A stretch of 19,461 bases of DNA from JAAYEV01 sp964508195 (GTDB taxonomy: Bacteria; Bacillota; Clostridia; Ch29): positions 1 through 19,461 of the forward strand of contig CAZDSH010000024.1 in NCBI GenBank assembly GCA_964508195.1. The letters run 5' to 3'. Shown piece after piece: positions 13,236 through 19,461 of this stretch (positions are counted from its first letter, which is position 1; each line of letters starts with the position of its first letter). Position numbers and translations under genes: made by a program. The notes under the pieces are model-generated. The model saw only the letters and a program-made list of their open reading frames with translations. It was not told where the DNA came from and searched no databases.

Positions 13236-14711
13236 GTGAGTAAATTGACGCGAAGGCTTGTATTCGCTGTTTTTTGCTACTTCCTAGGGGGTATTGTATA
13301 TCTTTTTCCGGGATTAGATCTTTGGATTTTGATCCCCTTAATAGTAATGGGGACAAGTTTTATGCTTATAAATCTACCCCATAAAGGGTTGTACTTATTA
13401 GTAGCGGTAGTATTTTTTTTAACAGGGGCCACAGTGTTTACGATACATGGGGCAAAGGCCAATATGATACGTGGAAGTGTTGGACGTTGGGCCCATGTAG
13501 AAGGGACCGTGGAGCCGGTTATAGGAGAAAATTGTTTCCTAGTGAACGTAGAAAGTTTAAAGGTGGGGGATAGGGATATCGGGTACCAGGGCGGACTTAT
13601 GGTGTACCCCCAGGGACATATCGGGACTGTAACCGCCGGCACAAAGATGGCCGCCGAAGGGCAACTCAAGGTATCCGATAATCGTGGCTACAGAAACTAC
13701 TGCCGCGGCCTCGGAGCTGAGGCATTATTTTATTCGACTCCCTATCATATCAGGATTATCAATACAAAACCCTTTTCGGTTAAGTATCATAGCCGACGTG
13801 CCGCCCGATGGGTTAAAGGGCTGTTAGAGGATGATGCAAGGGTACCCCCGGTGCAGGGTGAGATAATGAAGGGACTTTTATTAGGCGGCGGGGAAACCGG
13901 CGAAAAGACTCGTTCTAAGTACTCGAAGGTGGGTTTATCTCATCTATTAGCGGTCTCCGGGTTGCATGTGGGCATTATATGTGCAGTCCTTTTTTGGCTA
14001 TTAAAGAGATTTGGTCTTATCGGTTGGGACAGATTTTTTATTGTATTAACTTTTTTAATTTTTTTCTCTTTTATGGTAGGCCTTACCCCATCAGTTGTAC
14101 GGGCTACAATAATGATGGGTATACTGCTGTTGGCTACGGCTATAAATAGAAAACCGGACATGCTTACGTCTTTATTTTTGGCCGCCTTTTTACTAACGAT
14201 ATTTAAACCCTACAGCATATACAGCATTTCCTTTCAGTTATCTTTTTTGGCCTGCCTCGGCATCGCGCTGTTTAACGGTCCCTTTAAGCGTATATTTGCC
14301 TTTATGGGTACGTACATTTCAGGAGCAGTTTCTATAACCCTCGCTTCACAAATTCTGATACTGCCGCTTTTGATCCATTATTTTGGCGAGTTTGCACCGG
14401 TTTCGGTGTTGGCAAATATATTGGCAGTACCCCTGGCGGCGGTGGTTTTATGGCTGACTGTGCTCTACGTTGTACTCTTTGCCCTGCATATACCCCTTTA
14501 CTATACTGTGATCTGGCTAAATGGTATAATAATTAAAGGGATGGATCTCATCATAACCGGAGCGGGGAGGATACCTTACGGTAATATCAGCGTAGAGTAT
14601 GCGGGGCCGAAGTTTTTTGTCGTGTACTATGCAAGTATACATATAATATTTTTGTTATTGGATTATGATACGCATAGGGATAAAGTCGATACTTCTGAAA
14701 AGGCGGGGTAA
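13236..14711 (+). CDS. comEC: ComEC/Rec2-type DNA uptake channel, lacking the beta-lactamase domain
   Basis: About 491 residues from this start. Order: two or three N-terminal helices, a soluble OB-like DUF4131 region ('AHVEGTVEPVIGENCFLVNVESLKVGD' region, near 13500-13750, ending 'YRNYCRGLGAEALFYS'), then the Competence membrane domain with the hallmark 'KVGLSHLLAVSGLHVGII' and about eight further helices. ComEC moves single-stranded DNA across the membrane during transformation. Full-length homologues have about 750-800 residues and end in a metallo-beta-lactamase nuclease domain; this one stops after 'FFVVYYASIHIIFLLLDYDT' and has none. The same frame is open upstream to 12909 through a cyclase remnant. 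GTG 13236 (AAGGGA 7 nt upstream) or ATG 13215 are the best native starts. A TTG at 12957 would give 584 residues. Holliday-type neighbours comEA/comEB are absent; holA follows by 8 bp, as often in Firmicutes. Confidence 0.88.
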   Translation: MSKLTRRLVFAVFCYFLGGIVYLFPGLDLWILIPLIVMGTSFMLINLPHKGLYLLVAVVFFLTGATVFTIHGAKANMIRGSVGRWAHVEGTVEPVIGENCFLVNVESLKVGDRDIGYQGGLMVYPQGHIGTVTAGTKMAAEGQLKVSDNRGYRNYCRGLGAEALFYSTPYHIRIINTKPFSVKYHSRRAARWVKGLLEDDARVPPVQGEIMKGLLLGGGETGEKTRSKYSKVGLSHLLAVSGLHVGIICAVLFWLLKRFGLIGWDRFFIVLTFLIFFSFMVGLTPSVVRATIMMGILLLATAINRKPDMLTSLFLAAFLLTIFKPYSIYSISFQLSFLACLGIALFNGPFKRIFAFMGTYISGAVSITLASQILILPLLIHYFGEFAPVSVLANILAVPLAAVVLWLTVLYVVLFALHIPLYYTVIWLNGIIIKGMDLIITGAGRIPYGNISVEYAGPKFFVVYYASIHIIFLLLDYDTHRDKVDTSEKAG

Positions 14712-14719
14712 AAAAGACT

Positions 14720-15772
14720 ATGGATATGGCACAGCTTTTTAATAACATAAAGCGGAAGGATATAGAGGGATTATATCTTTTTTATGGCCCCGAGGACCTT
14801 TTAATAAGGGATGCTGTGGATAGGATAAGATCATCCCTTGTAACCCCTTCATTGGAACAGGTAAACCTTACTATTATCGAAGATAATGCTATAACGGCGG
14901 ACAATATTATAAATGCCTGTGAGACATTGCCCATCATGGATGAAAAACGCCTCGTAATAGTGAAGGATTTGATACTTGCAAGACCCGGTAAAAAAGGCCT
15001 AGGCAAAGGGGATGTAGAGAGATTGCAAAGCTATCTTGCAAACCTTCCGGATTATACATGTCTTATTATTGTTATGAAAACAAAACCGGATATGAGGACA
15101 AAAATTATGAAAAATATAAAAAAAGCCGGGCATATAATAGAATTTAATAAGCTGAGACCCCAGGTACTGGCAAAATGGATTACAAAACGGTTAGACATCA
15201 GCGGCAAAACTATAACTATGCCAGTATTGAACAGGTTTATTGAGCTCATTGGGTATCAAAATAGGGATTCGGATAAAACCCTAGACGATGTTGATAATGA
15301 GATTAAAAAGATTGTGGAATATAGTAAGGACAGGACTATGATAACGCTAGAGGATGTAGAGACCCTAGCGCCGGAGAATCTGGATACAAATATATTTAAG
15401 CTAGTGGATTCTGTGGGTGGCAGGGATATTCCTAAAGCCTTTATGCTGTTGGAACATTTAAAGCGAAGCGGTGAGCCGCCGGTTAAGGTACTGTTTATGA
15501 TAGCTAGGCAATTTCGACTATTGTTACAGGTATCGCTCCTCAGGGGAAGGGAACTCTCTCACAGGGATATCTCTTCAAAGCTGCGTCTACCACCCTTTGT
15601 GACGGCCTCCCTCATAAGACAATCGGCTAATTTTACACAAGGGGATTTAAAGACGGCCCTGAAGGAGTGTGGCAAAATGGATGTATTAATAAAAAGCGGT
15701 AGGATGGAACCATGGCTCGCCCTAGAACTGCTCGTAACCGCTAGCGGGAATCAAAAAAGCGTACATAGATAA
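14720..15772 (+). CDS. holA: DNA polymerase III delta subunit
   Basis: 350 residues, the normal length for HolA, which opens the beta sliding clamp within the clamp loader. N-terminal 'IEGLYLFYGPEDLLIRDAVDRI' is the family signature, where the degenerate P-loop begins; 'CETLPIMDEKRLVIVKDL' (about residues 67-84) and 'DYTCLIIVMKTKPDMRTK' follow. The collar domain includes 'FKLVDSVGGRDIPKAFMLLEHL' and 'KVLFMIARQFRLLLQVSLL'. It follows comEC by 8 bp and so is probably co-transcribed with it. The ATG at 14720 has AAGGCGGGG about 12 nt upstream; ATG 14726 is a possible alternative. Its last codons form half of the hairpin that terminates the convergent rpsT gene. Confidence 0.96.
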   Translation: MDMAQLFNNIKRKDIEGLYLFYGPEDLLIRDAVDRIRSSLVTPSLEQVNLTIIEDNAITADNIINACETLPIMDEKRLVIVKDLILARPGKKGLGKGDVERLQSYLANLPDYTCLIIVMKTKPDMRTKIMKNIKKAGHIIEFNKLRPQVLAKWITKRLDISGKTITMPVLNRFIELIGYQNRDSDKTLDDVDNEIKKIVEYSKDRTMITLEDVETLAPENLDTNIFKLVDSVGGRDIPKAFMLLEHLKRSGEPPVKVLFMIARQFRLLLQVSLLRGRELSHRDISSKLRLPPFVTASLIRQSANFTQGDLKTALKECGKMDVLIKSGRMEPWLALELLVTASGNQKSVHR

Positions 15773-15780
15773 GTACGCTT
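15751..15780 (-). terminator. Terminator of rpsT, inside the 3' end of holA
   Basis: On the minus strand AAGCGTAC (plus 15773-15780) pairs with GTACGCTT (plus 15757-15764) around an 8-nt loop, then runs TTTTTTGA. The distal arm and the U-tract lie within the last holA codons. Confidence 0.82.
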
Positions 15781-15791
15781 AATCGTAAAAG

Positions 15792-16055
15792 CTAAATCGC
15801 TCCATTTAACGTTTTCGCAAGCTGGGACTTTTTCCTGGCCGCGGTGTTTTTATGGATAATGCCCCTCGTTACTGCCTTATCCAATTGTTTTTCGGTTTTA
15901 ACAAAATGAGCCTTCGCTTCATCTATATCCCCGGCATCTATAGCCATATTAAAATTCTTAATAGAAGTTTTAATCGCTGATTTTCGGGATTTGTTTCTAG
16001 CGGTCCTTATCTTCGCAATCCGTACCCTTTTTTTTGAAGACTTGATGTTTGCCAT
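15792..16055 (-). CDS. rpsT: 30S ribosomal protein S20
   Basis: 87 residues, very basic, matching S20: 'MANIKSSKKRVRIAKIRTARNKSRKSAIKTSIKNF' region (N-terminus 'MANIKSSKKRVRIAKI'), then 'AVTRGIIHKNTAARKKSQLAK' split as 'RGIIHKNTAARKKSQLAK' at the end, which binds the 5' domain and helix 44 of 16S rRNA. The ATG at 16055 follows AAGGGGGTGA. It is convergent with holA, its usual neighbour in Firmicutes, and divergent from gpr. It has its own promoter at 16091-16119 and terminator at 15751-15780. S20 genes often have translational self-control, but no clear leader structure is seen here. Confidence 0.98.
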   Translation of the reverse strand: MANIKSSKKRVRIAKIRTARNKSRKSAIKTSIKNFNMAIDAGDIDEAKAHFVKTEKQLDKAVTRGIIHKNTAARKKSQLAKTLNGAI

Positions 16056-16090
16056 TTACTTCACCCCCTTCAACGGGATTAACAAGTGAT

Positions 16091-16119
16091 ATTTTACCAT
16101 GATGACTTATAAAATGCAA
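16091..16119 (-). promoter_or_regulatory. Sigma-A promoter of rpsT
   Basis: On the minus strand TTGCAT (plus 16114-16119), a 17-bp spacer and TGG-TAAAAT (plus 16091-16096), so an extended -10 with a good -35. The leader would be about 30 nt. Confidence 0.82.
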
Positions 16120-16211
16120 GGTGCCCCGAATAAAATGAAAAGTCTTTGCGAAACCTATACCTATTGATTAATATCTTACAATACTCTTTATCTATTCAGC
16201 CAAGATTAATC

Positions 16212-16238
16212 AGTATCGGAAGTTTTGGCAACGATACT
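16212..16238. repeat. Inverted repeat upstream of gpr
   Basis: AGTATCG (16212-16218) and CGATACT (16232-16238), a perfect 7-bp inverted repeat with a 13-nt loop, 54 bp before the gpr ATG. It could be an operator or an mRNA hairpin. The right arm resembles a sporulation -10 (CATACTA type), but the spacing to any -35 is poor. Confidence 0.45.
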
Positions 16239-16291
16239 TAAAAGGCCAGAGCCGAGGGTTTTACTATTAATAAAGGTTTAGGAGGTATAGC

Positions 16292-17266
16292 ATGTTCAAT
16301 AAAAGGACCGACCTTGCTTTAGAAATGAGGGAAATGTATAAGGAAAAACAGGAACAGGAAATCCCCGGAGTCGAAGTGGATATATCCGAGGAAAAGGGAT
16401 TAAAGATCACAAGGGTAAATATTAAGGAAGAAGTCGGCGCACGGATTATGAACAAGCCTAAGGGTAACTATATTACCATAGAGGCTGACGGTATTAGGGA
16501 TAGGGACAGGGACGTGTATGAGGATTCAGGGAGGGCCCTGGGAGAAGAATTAAAAAGGATCGCCCCCGTTGATAGGGATAGTACAACCTTGGTAATAGGA
16601 TTGGGCAATTGGAATGTGACGCCGGATTCCTTAGGACCCAAAACCGTATCACACCTTATGGTAACACGGCATATATTTGAATACCTCCCGGATCAGGTTG
16701 ACGAGGGCGCTTCACCTGTCTGCGCTATATCGCCGGGGGTGCTGGGAGTCACCGGCATAGAAACCGGCGAGATAGTAGAGGGAATTGTATCAAAAATTAA
16801 ACCGGACAGAGTAATAGCTATAGATGCCCTGGCCTCGCGTAAAATGGAAAGGATAAATTCGACTATACAGATTGCAGATACCGGAATAAGTCCCGGTTCA
16901 GGGGTAGGCAACAAACGGAAGGAGTTAAGCTATGATAGCCTCGGCGTACCCGTTATAGCCATAGGCGTACCGACGGTAGTAGACGCGGCAACGATGGCCA
17001 GCGATACGATAGATATGGTAATCGATACTATGCTTAAGCAAGCCGATAAAGGGAATGAATTCTATGAAATGTTACAGAGGATGAAGGATGAAGAACGGTA
17101 CAACCTTATCCGTGAAGTATTGGATCCAAACGGCGGGGGATTAGTGGTGACCCCTAAGGAAATAGATGATATGATAACGGATATGTCGAAGATATTGGCT
17201 AATGGACTCAATATGTATCTCCATCGTTCCATAGGCCCCGATGATGTGGACAGGTTCATAAATTAA
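16292..17266 (+). CDS. gpr: Germination protease GPR
   Basis: 324 residues. GPR is made in the forespore as an inactive zymogen and starts degrading small acid-soluble spore proteins at germination. The N-terminal 'KRTDLALEMREMY' is the propeptide/processing region typical of GPR. Other family signatures are 'LVIGLGNWNVTPDSLGPKTV' (about 109-128), 'SPGVLGVTGIETGEIVEGIV', 'IAIDALASRKMERINSTIQI', 'TGISPGSGVGNKRKELS' and 'GVPTVVDAATMASDT', which surround the acidic active site of this A25-type peptidase. Length is close to clostridial orthologues. The ATG follows TAGGAGG by 7 nt. The gene stands before spoIIP, as in many Bacillota, but a terminator separates the two. A sigma-G promoter is expected but not convincingly seen. 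Confidence 0.98.
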   Translation: MFNKRTDLALEMREMYKEKQEQEIPGVEVDISEEKGLKITRVNIKEEVGARIMNKPKGNYITIEADGIRDRDRDVYEDSGRALGEELKRIAPVDRDSTTLVIGLGNWNVTPDSLGPKTVSHLMVTRHIFEYLPDQVDEGASPVCAISPGVLGVTGIETGEIVEGIVSKIKPDRVIAIDALASRKMERINSTIQIADTGISPGSGVGNKRKELSYDSLGVPVIAIGVPTVVDAATMASDTIDMVIDTMLKQADKGNEFYEMLQRMKDEERYNLIREVLDPNGGGLVVTPKEIDDMITDMSKILANGLNMYLHRSIGPDDVDRFIN

Positions 17267-17278
17267 AACTAGGTCTGG

Positions 17279-17311
17279 AAGCGCCGGCTTTTTAAAAGCC
17301 AGCGCTTTTTT
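17279..17311 (+). terminator. Intrinsic terminator after gpr
   Basis: AAGCGCCGGCTTTT pairs with AAAAGCCAGCGCTT (one C/A mismatch), with almost no loop, followed by TTTT. It lies 12 bp after the gpr stop. Confidence 0.85.
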
Positions 17312-17403
17312 AAGTATATGAACATATCAGGTACGTTGGCTGAATATATTTTTATAGTTGAATAAAGGCGATAATGTGTAGTATAACGGGAGGGGCACAT
17401 AAA

Positions 17404-18579
17404 TTGGCCAGGATAAAACTAACAAAGCCGAGGGGATGGAGTACGATAATTATAGTACTCCTTGGCATTTTTGTAGCCTTTGTAGGTATAAGGGGTACGT
17501 ATTCAGACAAAGCTGCCAAAGAGGTGTTCTTGCATGGGGACGCCGAACATAATGGGCGGTTTATAAACGATCTATTAAAAACAGCCTTAGACAGAACATT
17601 TCCTATTTTAAAAAAGAATCCGAAAAAGGAGACTAATGATTCTATATTCAAATCACTTTTAGGGTTCGTTACCCGTTGGGATTATAAAGACCCAAAGTAT
17701 CTTATTGCCGCGGAGCTACCTATAATGGAAAGCTATAACCTTACCGTGTCTAATAGAGGCATTGCAGCGGAATCAAGGGACAGAATACTCCATGACTCCC
17801 AGGGGGAGCTAAGGGATATACTAAGCCAATATAAACCGGGGGGAACGCAGTTGGATACCGGTATAAAGGAAGGGCATCAGAAAGCGGACAACAGGTTTCA
17901 AAGACCCACTAAAACTACGCTGAATATGGGTGAGCCCGTGGTATTGATATACCATACCCATACTTCAGAGGCATATAAACCGTCTAAGGCATATAACTAT
18001 ACCCCTACCGATGTGGATAGGACCATAGATCCTAGGTACACCGTTGTAAGGGTAGGGGCGGAATTAAAAAACGAACTGGAATCAAAGTATGATATAAAAT
18101 CGGTGCATATAACGACCTTTCACGATTACCCGGAATATACGCCGGCCTATTCAAGGTCGTTAAAATCCGCCCGGGATGCAATAGCGAAACACCCCTCCAT
18201 TAAGGTAATAGTCGATGTACATAGGGATGCCTTTCGTATGAGAAATAGTATAGAAAAGCAAAATGCCCGGGCTTTGTCCGTATTGAACATAGACGGGCTG
18301 GACGTTGCAAAGATTTTATTGGTTTGGGGATCCGATGCCCCTAATTGTAGCGAAACGCGAAAATTTGCAGAGCTTTTAAAGAATAAAATACACGCCCAGC
18401 ATCCGGGGCTATGCCGTGGCGTGTTGGAGAAAAAAACCGGCCAATACAATCAACAATTATCAGATTATGCGGTGTTAGCAGAGATAGGAAGCAATAGTAG
18501 CACGATGGAGGAGGCTCTGAGGGCGGTGCCGTATTTTGCAAGGGCTTTGTCAGAGGCCATAAAGGAAATTAAGGAATAA
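17404..18579 (+). CDS. spoIIP: Stage II sporulation protein P
   Basis: 391 residues. SpoIIP is a membrane-anchored amidase/endopeptidase that, with SpoIID and SpoIIM, thins septal peptidoglycan during engulfment. After a basic N-terminus there is one membrane helix ('STIIIVLLGIFVAFVGI', about residues 13-29); the rest faces outside. The catalytic part has 'VLIYHTHTSEAY' (H184, H186, E189), 'IVDVHRDAFR' (H273) and 'YAVLAEIGSNSSTMEEA' near the C-terminus, all typical. TTG 17404 is chosen because GGGAGGGG sits 8 nt before it; ATG 17374 lies upstream of that site. Neighbouring gpr is the conserved partner. Sigma-E control is expected from the family, but I could not place a convincing sigma-E promoter in 17312-17403. 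Confidence 0.96.
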   Translation: MARIKLTKPRGWSTIIIVLLGIFVAFVGIRGTYSDKAAKEVFLHGDAEHNGRFINDLLKTALDRTFPILKKNPKKETNDSIFKSLLGFVTRWDYKDPKYLIAAELPIMESYNLTVSNRGIAAESRDRILHDSQGELRDILSQYKPGGTQLDTGIKEGHQKADNRFQRPTKTTLNMGEPVVLIYHTHTSEAYKPSKAYNYTPTDVDRTIDPRYTVVRVGAELKNELESKYDIKSVHITTFHDYPEYTPAYSRSLKSARDAIAKHPSIKVIVDVHRDAFRMRNSIEKQNARALSVLNIDGLDVAKILLVWGSDAPNCSETRKFAELLKNKIHAQHPGLCRGVLEKKTGQYNQQLSDYAVLAEIGSNSSTMEEALRAVPYFARALSEAIKEIKE

Positions 18580-18632
18580 AACAATAGGTTTTAGGCTATT
18601 ATTTCACATAGGTCTAGGACAAGGTTATAAAT

Positions 18633-18956
18633 ATGGCAAAAGGGCTGGGTGTAATGGGCAGGCTGGAAAAAAGGCGTAAGAAAATATATGAAACAAGAAA
18701 GTTAAGGTTTAGGGCACTTTTGGGTTTACTATTGTGCGTTGCGTTGTTTTATTTCGGGCTTACGACAGCGGACAAGGGTTTTAAGGATATGCTAGATAGA
18801 GGCGATGATCGACCTATATTCGGTGTATACGGCTTAAAAGAGGCGATTATCAAGCTGGAGTTTGCCGGTAATGAAATCTCTATAGATAAGGCCGAATGGA
18901 AAAAAGCCTGTAGTCTTGTAGGGCAAAGGGTTAAGCAAATGCTGGGCCTGAGATAA
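18633..18956 (+). CDS. Small single-pass membrane protein, unrecognised
   Basis: 107 residues, not recognised. The N-terminal 26 residues are strongly basic ('LEKRRKKIYETRKLRFR'), followed by one hydrophobic helix (about 27-44, 'ALLGLLLCVALFYFGLTT'), so the short tail (45-107) is probably outside the cell or in the intermembrane space of the forespore. The tail holds 'FGVYGLKEAIIKLEFAGNEISI' in pieces around residues 63-84, with no cysteine pair or catalytic motif. It begins 53 bp after spoIIP on the same strand with no terminator between, so co-transcription and a sporulation role are plausible (inference). The SD is weak; ATG 18654 is an alternative start. The hairpin at 18965 follows the stop directly and may terminate it. 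Confidence 0.7.
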   Translation: MAKGLGVMGRLEKRRKKIYETRKLRFRALLGLLLCVALFYFGLTTADKGFKDMLDRGDDRPIFGVYGLKEAIIKLEFAGNEISIDKAEWKKACSLVGQRVKQMLGLR

Positions 18957-18964
18957 ACCTACGA

Positions 18965-18999
18965 TGTGGCAAGGGGACGTTTTGTTTGCCACATTTTTA
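18965..18999. repeat. REP-like hairpin, copy 1 (also a likely terminator)
   Basis: TGTGGCAA (18965-18972) and TTGCCACA (18986-18993) form a perfect 8-bp stem around a 13-nt loop beginning GGGGACG, followed by TTTTTA. The T-run and its place 9 bp after a stop codon make it a plausible terminator for the 107-residue gene. Confidence 0.85.
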
Positions 19000-19014
19000 G
19001 AATGATTCTTACTT

Positions 19015-19049
19015 TGTGGCAAGGGGACGTTTTGTTTGCCACATTTTTA
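19015..19049. repeat. REP-like hairpin, copy 2
   Basis: An identical copy of the preceding hairpin, 50 bp downstream in the same orientation: stem arms at 19015-19022 and 19036-19043, loop beginning GGGGACG, then TTTTTA. The sequence between the copies is unrelated to them. Confidence 0.85.
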
Positions 19050-19051
19050 TA

Positions 19052-19426
19052 TCGGCATTAGGCTATCCTCGCTTCGCGAACCCGCCGGAAGTGTATGTAT
19101 GAGCTCGAGGGCTCCGGGAATTTCCGCAAACTAGCCTATCGGCTTCGGATATCTTTGCTCCATGGGCACTCGCTAATGCAAAAATGCGAGTCGGCATTAG
19201 GCTATCCTTGCTTCGTGAACCTGCCGGAAGTATATGTATGAGCTTGAGGGCTCCGGGAATTTCCGCAAACTAGCCTATCGGCTTCGGATATCTTTGCTCC
19301 NNNNNNNNNNNNNNNNNNNNNNNNNNNNNNNNNNNNNNNNNNNNNNNNNNNNNNNNNNNNNNNNNNNNNNNNNNNNNNNNNNNNNNNNNNNNNNNNNNNN
19401 ATGGGCACTCGCTAATGCAAAAATGC
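19052..19426. repeat. 139-bp tandem repeat array, interrupted by an assembly gap
   Basis: Copy 1 runs 19052-19190; copy 2 starts at 19191 and is cut by the gap at 19301; the last 26 bp of a copy appear after the gap (19401-19426). Copies 1 and 2 differ at five places over the 110 bp that can be compared. Each unit contains inverted repeats: AGGCTA (19060) with TAGCCT (19132), ACTCGC (19168) with GCGAGT (19186), and across the unit junction CTAATGC (19173) with GCATTAG (19194). The unit has no conserved coding frame, since 139 is not a multiple of three. Copy number is unknown. Confidence 0.92.
19301..19400. other. Assembly gap of 100 Ns
   Basis: Exactly 100 undetermined bases, the conventional size for a gap of unknown length. 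It falls inside the tandem repeat, so collapse of repeat copies is the likely cause. If only one boundary is missing, the flanks are consistent with CC joining ATGGG as in copy 1. Confidence 0.98.
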
Positions 19427-19444
19427 TTTAGAGGAAACTAAAGC
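19425..19444. other. Small perfect hairpin after the repeat array
   Basis: GCTTTAG (19425-19431) and CTAAAGC (19438-19444) form a perfect 7-bp stem with loop AGGAAA. It overlaps the last two bases of the repeat unit. No U-tract follows. Confidence 0.5.
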
Positions 19445-19461
19445 CTCGGCCCTTGAAAACC

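Noticed and set aside
16120..16291. Sigma-G promoter of gpr
   Set aside because: GAATA at about 16128 and CGATACT at 16232 resemble parts of a sigma-G promoter, but no pair has the needed spacing of about 17-18 bp.
17312..17403. Sigma-E promoter of spoIIP (GAATATA ... GATAATG)
   Set aside because: The -10 match is weak and the spacing is too long for sigma-E.
19202..19431. Open frames across the N gap
   Set aside because: They exist only because undetermined bases hide stop codons, and they lie in non-coding tandem repeats.

Overview
The window reads as chromosomal DNA of an endospore-forming Firmicute of the class Clostridia. It carries gpr and spoIIP side by side, rpsT next to holA, Shine-Dalgarno sites close to AAGGGGGTG, frequent TTG starts, and heavy use of AGG (Arg) and ATA (Ile) codons. 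That codon bias would suit a thermophile, but this is inference. No phage, IS transposase, CRISPR array or rRNA is visible. The window has non-coding repeat arrays at both ends, and the right one runs into a 100-N assembly gap.

Left part (1-5060): a 25-bp tandem repeat array; a minus-strand SSS-family sodium:solute symporter; a minus-strand DapF-fold amino-acid racemase closest to histidine racemase CntK; then, divergently, a PII-like protein behind a promoter with a perfect 14-bp palindrome. A minus-strand tRNA-Thr(CGU) follows, sharing a bidirectional terminator with the PII-like gene. Next come a cytoplasmic-looking zinc-dependent phospholipase C-like protein and a free-standing molybdate-binding Mop domain.

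Centre (5135-10635): a six-gene plus-strand operon, mtnA, mtaD, mtnP-like phosphorylase, class II aldolase, apbE and a Gx-type membrane protein. The first four form a complete route from 5'-methylthioadenosine or 5'-deoxyadenosine to DHAP plus a short aldehyde. The order would be deamination, phosphorolysis, isomerisation and aldol cleavage, i.e. a deamination-first version of the 'DHAP shunt'. The phosphorylase has Asn where adenine-specific MTAP has Asp, which fits an inosine-type substrate. apbE overlaps the aldolase gene and so appears translationally coupled to it.

Right part (10636-18956): an ATC-hydrolase-family protein with its own promoter and a leader hairpin; a cytosolic Amidase_3 protein with an SLH-like tail; an ECF transporter S component; the decayed remnant of a MASE3-GGDEF diguanylate cyclase read in frame into a ComEC that lacks its metallo-beta-lactamase domain; holA; convergent rpsT, whose terminator lies inside the end of holA; then the sporulation genes gpr and spoIIP and a small unrecognised membrane protein.

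Right end (18957-19461): two identical GGGGACG-loop hairpins 50 bp apart (a related hairpin sits at 5027-5057), then a 139-bp tandem repeat interrupted by the gap. The most notable items are the deamination-first salvage operon, the in-frame cyclase remnant ahead of comEC, the CntK-like racemase without metallophore genes, and the structured repeats.
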